Assembly: GCA_045631075.1 (NCBI GenBank)
Contig: JAZQUC010000188.1
Span: forward strand, 1-8,353
Length of the DNA stretch: 8,353 nucleotides
From: Fimenecus sp045631075
GTDB taxonomy: Bacteria; Bacillota; Clostridia; Oscillospirales; Acutalibacteraceae
Direction: 5' to 3'
The notes below the pieces were generated by a model. It saw only the letters and a program-made list of their open reading frames with translations. It ran no database searches and was not told where the DNA came from. Of the stretch, positions 5,213 through 8,353 are shown piece by piece. Within the stretch, counting starts at the first letter, position 1. Each line of letters begins with the position of its first letter. The position numbers and the translations under genes are program-made.

Positions 5213-6502
5213 TCACACTCCGTATTTCTTAACTAATTCTTTATAATGTCTGCCTTTTTCTTCAAAGTTTTTATATTCGTTATAACTTGAAGCTGCAGGA
5301 GAAAGAATACAAACGCCGTCTTTTTTAGTGTTTTTATATGCAGATTTTACTGCTTCTTCAAGATTTGCAGCCTTGATAAGAGTTTTACTTGTGCCATTTT
5401 CAATCATCATATCAATGATTTTGTGACCTGTTGTTTTTGTGCCGATTATAACATTCAGATTACTGTTTTCAAGGTCAACTGCGAAATCAGTATAGTCAAT
5501 CCCACGGTCCTTTCCACCGATTATAAGTGTATTTGCCTTGATTGCATTAACTGCACACATAACAGCGTGTGGAATTGTGGCAATACAGTCATTGTAAAAT
5601 GTTATACGATTGTATATACCGATATTTTCCATTCTGTGTTCAATGCCTTCAAAGTCATCAATGGCCTTTTTTGCATCTCCTGCTGATACACCGAATTTTG
5701 ATGCAGCAGTAAAAGCATAAAGCACATCGTGACGGTTATGCTCACCTGCAAGGTGAATGTTTTCGATTTCAAATGGAAGGAAATCATCCTTTTTCACTGC
5801 AACAGCATTAGATTTCACTGCATTTAAATCAAGATAAGGTGACATTCCTTGTGTTCCGTTATATATAAATGTATTATCTTCGTTCTGATATCTTACAATA
5901 TTTAATTTGGAATTAACATAGCCCGTCATTCCACCCTTATAATGCTCAAGGTGTTCTTCATATATATTTGTAAGGATTGAAACATCAGGTGAACTGCGTG
6001 TAAATTCAAGCTGATGTGAAGAAAGCTCAATAACTGCAATTTTGTCTTCCGTCATTTCTTCAATATAATCAAAAACAGGAAGACCCATATTACCCATAAG
6101 CTCACAGTCAACACCACCTGCACAAAGCATCTTATATGTAAGAGTTGATGTTGTAGTTTTTCCCTTTGAGCCTGTTACACCGATTTTCTTGCAAGGTGCA
6201 TATTTCATAAACAAATCTGTCTGGCAAGTTACATAAGTACCATCAGGAATATCTACATTCACAAACGAAATTCCAGGACTTTTCATTACAATATCGAATT
6301 TACCAATGTGTGAAAGGTAATCTTCACCACAGAAATATTCTACATTTTTGTCGTCAATTTTCTGTTCTCTGCCATCACCGATAGCAAGTAATTTTTCAGG
6401 AAGATACTTTCTTATATAATTGTATGTACTTCTACCCTCTCGACCAAAGCCAAGAATCAGCACACTTTTATCTTTTAAAAATTCAATAATTGGTGGAAAC
6501 AT
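5213..6502 (-). CDS. murD: UDP-N-acetylmuramoyl-L-alanine--D-glutamate ligase (MurD)
   Basis: This cytoplasmic ligase adds D-glutamate to UDP-MurNAc-L-Ala with ATP, an early step of peptidoglycan precursor synthesis. The 429-residue product has the three Mur domains. The N-terminal domain carries LILGFGREGRS (15-25). The central ATPase domain has GVTGSKGKTTT (108-118), ELSSHQLE (159-166) and TNIYEEHLEHY (178-188). The C-terminal domain begins near EHR (288-290) and has YNDCIATIP (303-311), IIGGKDRGIDY (327-337) and LSPAASSYNEY...FEEKG (400-417). The usual MurD motif near 305 reads NDSxATN, and here Cys306 replaces the Ser. The start at 6502 is chosen because AAAAAGGAGA (6511-6520) stands 8 nt upstream. 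An in-frame ATG at 6544 would overlap the promoter and add 14 unlikely residues. It is the first gene of the operon with the Nudix and maf genes. Confidence 0.93.
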   Translation of the reverse strand: MFPPIIEFLKDKSVLILGFGREGRSTYNYIRKYLPEKLLAIGDGREQKIDDKNVEYFCGEDYLSHIGKFDIVMKSPGISFVNVDIPDGTYVTCQTDLFMKYAPCKKIGVTGSKGKTTTSTLTYKMLCAGGVDCELMGNMGLPVFDYIEEMTEDKIAVIELSSHQLEFTRSSPDVSILTNIYEEHLEHYKGGMTGYVNSKLNIVRYQNEDNTFIYNGTQGMSPYLDLNAVKSNAVAVKKDDFLPFEIENIHLAGEHNRHDVLYAFTAASKFGVSAGDAKKAIDDFEGIEHRMENIGIYNRITFYNDCIATIPHAVMCAVNAIKANTLIIGGKDRGIDYTDFAVDLENSNLNVIIGTKTTGHKIIDMMIENGTSKTLIKAANLEEAVKSAYKNTKKDGVCILSPAASSYNEYKNFEEKGRHYKELVKKYGV

Positions 6503-6510
6503 ACTATCAA

Positions 6511-6520
6511 TCTCCTTTTT
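6511..6520 (-). promoter_or_regulatory. Ribosome binding site that sets the murD start at 6502
   Basis: Minus-strand AAAAAGGAGA lies 8 nt before ATG 6502. The longer in-frame start at 6544 falls at the promoter -10 box and upstream of the predicted transcript start, so it can be discarded. Confidence 0.85.
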
Positions 6521-6535
6521 GTCGCATACACATTT

Positions 6536-6564
6536 ATTATACATTCAGCAAATTGAAAAATCAA
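6536..6564 (-). promoter_or_regulatory. Promoter of the murD-Nudix-maf operon
   Basis: On the minus strand TTGATT (6559-6564) and a perfect TATAAT (6536-6541) are separated by 17 nt. Transcription is predicted to start near 6529, about 27 nt before ATG 6502. All three downstream genes are spaced by 3 nt or less, so this is the only promoter needed for the operon. Confidence 0.75.
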
Positions 6565-6603
6565 CAGAAAAAGGTCATTTGAAGATTTTTGATTTACACA
6601 GCC

Positions 6604-6772
6604 AAATTGGAAGTTTATCAGGGAGATACCCCCCCTCAGTCAAATGCTACGCATTTGCCAGCTCCCCCTCAAGGGTGGAGCCCATATTAGCCTTCCCCCT
6701 GGAGGGGAAGGTGACACGAGCATCGCGAGTGACGGAAGGGGGGGATAAAAACATCACGGCAAATTATAATTT
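6604..6772. repeat. Composite repeat, copy B (core inverted relative to copy A)
   Basis: This copy lies between the divergent murD and EF-G-like promoters. It begins with AAATTGGAAGTTTATC (6604-6619) and ends with CAAATTATAATTT (6760-6772), the same flanks in the same orientation as copy A. The GC-rich core 6629-6744 is the reverse complement of the copy A core, with only scattered differences. Its hairpins are CAAATGC/GCATTTG (around 6641-6657), GCTCC/GGAGC (6661-6665 with 6677-6681) and CCTTCCCC/GGGGAAGG (6691-6698 with 6704-6711). Seven C (6629-6635) and seven G (6738-6744) close the unit. The heptamers of copy A are missing. With the two promoters it explains the gene-free stretch 6503-6939. 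No coding gene is seen in it. Confidence 0.85.
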
Positions 6773-6837
6773 TCATCCGCAAAATCGTAATCACTTTAAA
6801 GTAATAAAATATATTTTAAAAACTTATCAAAACATAG

Positions 6838-6866
6838 TTGCATTATTTGGGCATATGTGCTACAAT
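6838..6866 (+). promoter_or_regulatory. Extended -10 promoter for the EF-G-like gene
   Basis: TACAAT (6861-6866) is a 5-of-6 match to the -10 consensus and is preceded by TGC, giving the extended -10 form TGnTACAAT. A weak -35, TTGCAT (6838-6843), stands 17 nt upstream. Transcription would start near 6873, leaving a leader of about 67 nt. Confidence 0.65.
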
Positions 6867-6879
6867 TCTTTTAACGTGT

Positions 6880-6902
6880 TGAAAAATTCTATATATTTTT
6901 CA
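6880..6902 (+). other. AT-rich stem-loop in the 5' leader of the EF-G-like gene
   Basis: TGAAAAAT (6880-6887) and ATTTTTCA (6895-6902) form an 8-bp inverted repeat around a 7-nt loop, within the predicted leader and about 20 nt before the ribosome binding site. It has only two G-C pairs and could be chance in AT-rich DNA. A role in mRNA stability or leader regulation is speculative. Confidence 0.3.
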
Positions 6903-6939
6903 CATAAAAGGCATACTTATGGAAAGGTAGGGAAGGCTT

Positions 6940-8353
6940 ATGAAGGCTTACACCTCAAACAACATCAGAAATATTGCTGTGCTTGGTCACGGCGGAAAAG
7001 GAAAAACTACTCTTTGTGAAGCAATGCTCTATTTAGCAGGCGCTACTGACAGACTTGGTAAGGTTGCAGATGGCAACACAGTTCTTGACTTCGACGCAGA
7101 AGAAAAGAGAAAGAAGTCATCAGTTTCTTCAGCTATGGCTGCTATTGAATGGGACAACACAAAGTTAAATATTATTGACGCTCCAGGTCTTTTCGACTTT
7201 GAAAACGGTGCTGCAGAAGCTGTTCGTGCTGCTGAAGCAGTTCTTATCGTTACAAGTGCAGGTTCAGGCGTTGACGTTGGTACTGAAAAGGCATTTAAGG
7301 CTGCTGAAAAAAGAGGTCTTGCAAAGTTCTTTGCTATTACTAAAACTGACTCTGACCACAGAAGCTTCTACAAGACATTTGAAGCACTTAAGGAAGTTTA
7401 CGGAAACAAACTCTGTCCTACAATCATTCCTTATATGGAAGGTAACATCACAAAATCATATGTTAACCTTATGACAGGTATGGCTTATGAATATGATGCA
7501 GACGGTAAGGCAACTAAGGTTCCAATGCCTAATGACCCTGTTATCGAAGAAATGACAGCTGCATTTATGGAAGCTGTTGCTACAACTGATGACGAACTTA
7601 TGGAAAAATTCTTTGAGGGTGAAACATTCACTCCTGACGAAATCCTTAAGGGTCTTTGCACAGGTATTTTCGATGGTTCAATTTATCCTGTATATGCAGT
7701 TGCAGGTCTTACTTGTGCAGGTGTTGACCAGCTCCTTTACAACCTTGCTTGGTCGGTTCCTGGTGCTTACGGTTATGCTGGTGAAACAGCAAAGAATGAA
7801 GCAGGCGAAGATGTTGTTCTTCCTTGCGATATCAATGGCCCTCTTGCTGCAGTTTGCTTTAAGACTGTTGCTGACCCATTCGTTGGTAAGATGTCGTTCT
7901 TCAAGGTTGTTTCAGGTAAGCTTACTCCTGATACTCAGGCTTATAACGTTCGTACAGGCGAAACAGAAAAGATGGGTAAAATCGTTACTGTTAAGGGCGG
8001 CAAACAGGAAGACGCTAAAGAAATTAGCGCTGGTGATATCGGCGTTGTTACAAAGCTTGCAGGTGGTAAGACTGGCGACACACGCTGTGATGCTAAAAAT
8101 ATCGTAATCCTTGACGGTGTTAACTGCCCAAATCCTTGCCTTTCAATGGCAGTTAATGTTCGCAAAAAGGGTGAAGAAGAAAAGGTTGCACAGGGACTCT
8201 TCAGACTTATGGAAGAAGACCCAACAATCTCATTCATTATCAATAAAGAAACAAAAGAACAAGTTCTTTCTGGTCTTGGTGAACAGCATCTCGACGTTAT
8301 CGTTTCAAAACTTAAGAACAAGTTCGGTGTTGAAGTTGATTTGACAGTTCCTA
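6940..8353 (+). CDS. EF-G-like translational GTPase, 3'-truncated by the window
   Basis: The frame is open from ATG 6940 to the window end, giving 471 residues of a family usually near 690, so domains IV and V are missing. The GTPase domain has P-loop GHGGKGKTT (16-24) and DAPG (80-83). Domain II carries LPCDINGPLAAVCFKTVADPF (294-314) and GKMSFFKV. Domain III has EEDP (425-428) and GLGEQHLD (445-452), the usual EF-G order. Canonical EF-G promotes ribosomal translocation and, with RRF, recycling. Differences from canonical EF-G are GHGGKGKTT for GHxDAGKTT, TKTD (134-137) for NKxD, KRKKSSVSS (56-64) where switch I normally has RGITI, and EQHL for ELHL. Together with the lack of rpsL, rpsG or tuf neighbours, this points to the EF-G-2-like paralog rather than the main fusA. 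AAAGGTAGGG (6923-6932) precedes the start. ATG 6919 is not usable because it meets TAG after three codons. Confidence 0.88.
   Translation, partial: MKAYTSNNIRNIAVLGHGGKGKTTLCEAMLYLAGATDRLGKVADGNTVLDFDAEEKRKKSSVSSAMAAIEWDNTKLNIIDAPGLFDFENGAAEAVRAAEAVLIVTSAGSGVDVGTEKAFKAAEKRGLAKFFAITKTDSDHRSFYKTFEALKEVYGNKLCPTIIPYMEGNITKSYVNLMTGMAYEYDADGKATKVPMPNDPVIEEMTAAFMEAVATTDDELMEKFFEGETFTPDEILKGLCTGIFDGSIYPVYAVAGLTCAGVDQLLYNLAWSVPGAYGYAGETAKNEAGEDVVLPCDINGPLAAVCFKTVADPFVGKMSFFKVVSGKLTPDTQAYNVRTGETEKMGKIVTVKGGKQEDAKEISAGDIGVVTKLAGGKTGDTRCDAKNIVILDGVNCPNPCLSMAVNVRKKGEEEKVAQGLFRLMEEDPTISFIINKETKEQVLSGLGEQHLDVIVSKLKNKFGVEVDLTVP

Noticed and set aside
6919..6930. ATG at 6919 as start of the EF-G-like gene
   Set aside because: It meets TAG at 6928-6930 after three codons. 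ATG 6940 is in frame with the conserved P-loop and has a purine-rich site upstream.
6420..7019. 199-codon plus-strand open frame
   Set aside because: It overlaps the murD start on the other strand, runs through the hairpin repeat and into the out-of-frame start of the EF-G-like gene. Its only recognisable peptide (FPLEGKVTRASRVTEGG) comes from the repeat.
7175..8107. Leu-rich plus-strand open frames in the 3' part of the window
   Set aside because: They are alternative frames of the EF-G-like gene, whose frame is open from 6940 to the window end with conserved domain motifs.

Overview
The window is AT-rich bacterial DNA. Its protein families, strong AAGGAG-type ribosome binding sites, sigma-A-like promoters and scattered GC-rich hairpin elements fit a low-GC Gram-positive bacterium of class Clostridia, probably an Oscillospiraceae or Ruminococcus-like gut anaerobe. 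That assignment is inferred from sequence style, not from a marker gene.

Layout, left to right. (1) Positions 1-669, plus strand: the 3' end of an M23-type cell-wall peptidase gene, then a short Sfp-type 4'-phosphopantetheinyl transferase, closed by a clear hairpin terminator at 674-703. (2) Positions 702-4047, minus strand: three paralogous genes for exported proteins that share a roughly 200-residue C-terminal domain I cannot assign to a known family. Two (3040-4047 and 2021-3004) are adjacent, co-oriented and membrane-anchored, with Asp/Pro/Thr repeat linkers. The third (702-1604) has its own strong promoter, a signal peptide and two dockerin-like repeats in place of the anchor and linker. 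(3) Positions 4116-6502, minus strand: a tight housekeeping operon murD - Nudix hydrolase - maf. It has a good promoter, a 3-nt gap, then an ATGA overlap, and no visible terminator before the surface-protein genes. (4) Positions 6940-8353, plus strand: the first 471 codons of an EF-G-like translational GTPase with unusual G2 and G4 motifs. It runs off the window and has no in-frame stop.

Two intergenic regions (1614-2020 and 6503-6939) each carry one copy of a GC-rich multi-hairpin element. The cores are inverted relative to each other, while the short AT-rich flanks are in the same orientation. Between them the copies bracket the murD-Nudix-maf operon and two of the three surface-protein genes.

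The housekeeping genes act in peptidoglycan precursor synthesis (MurD), nucleotide sanitation (Nudix, Maf) and translation (EF-G-like). The most original content is the three-member exported family, in which one shared ectodomain is presented either on a membrane stalk or on a secreted dockerin-like module, and the nested repeat architecture.
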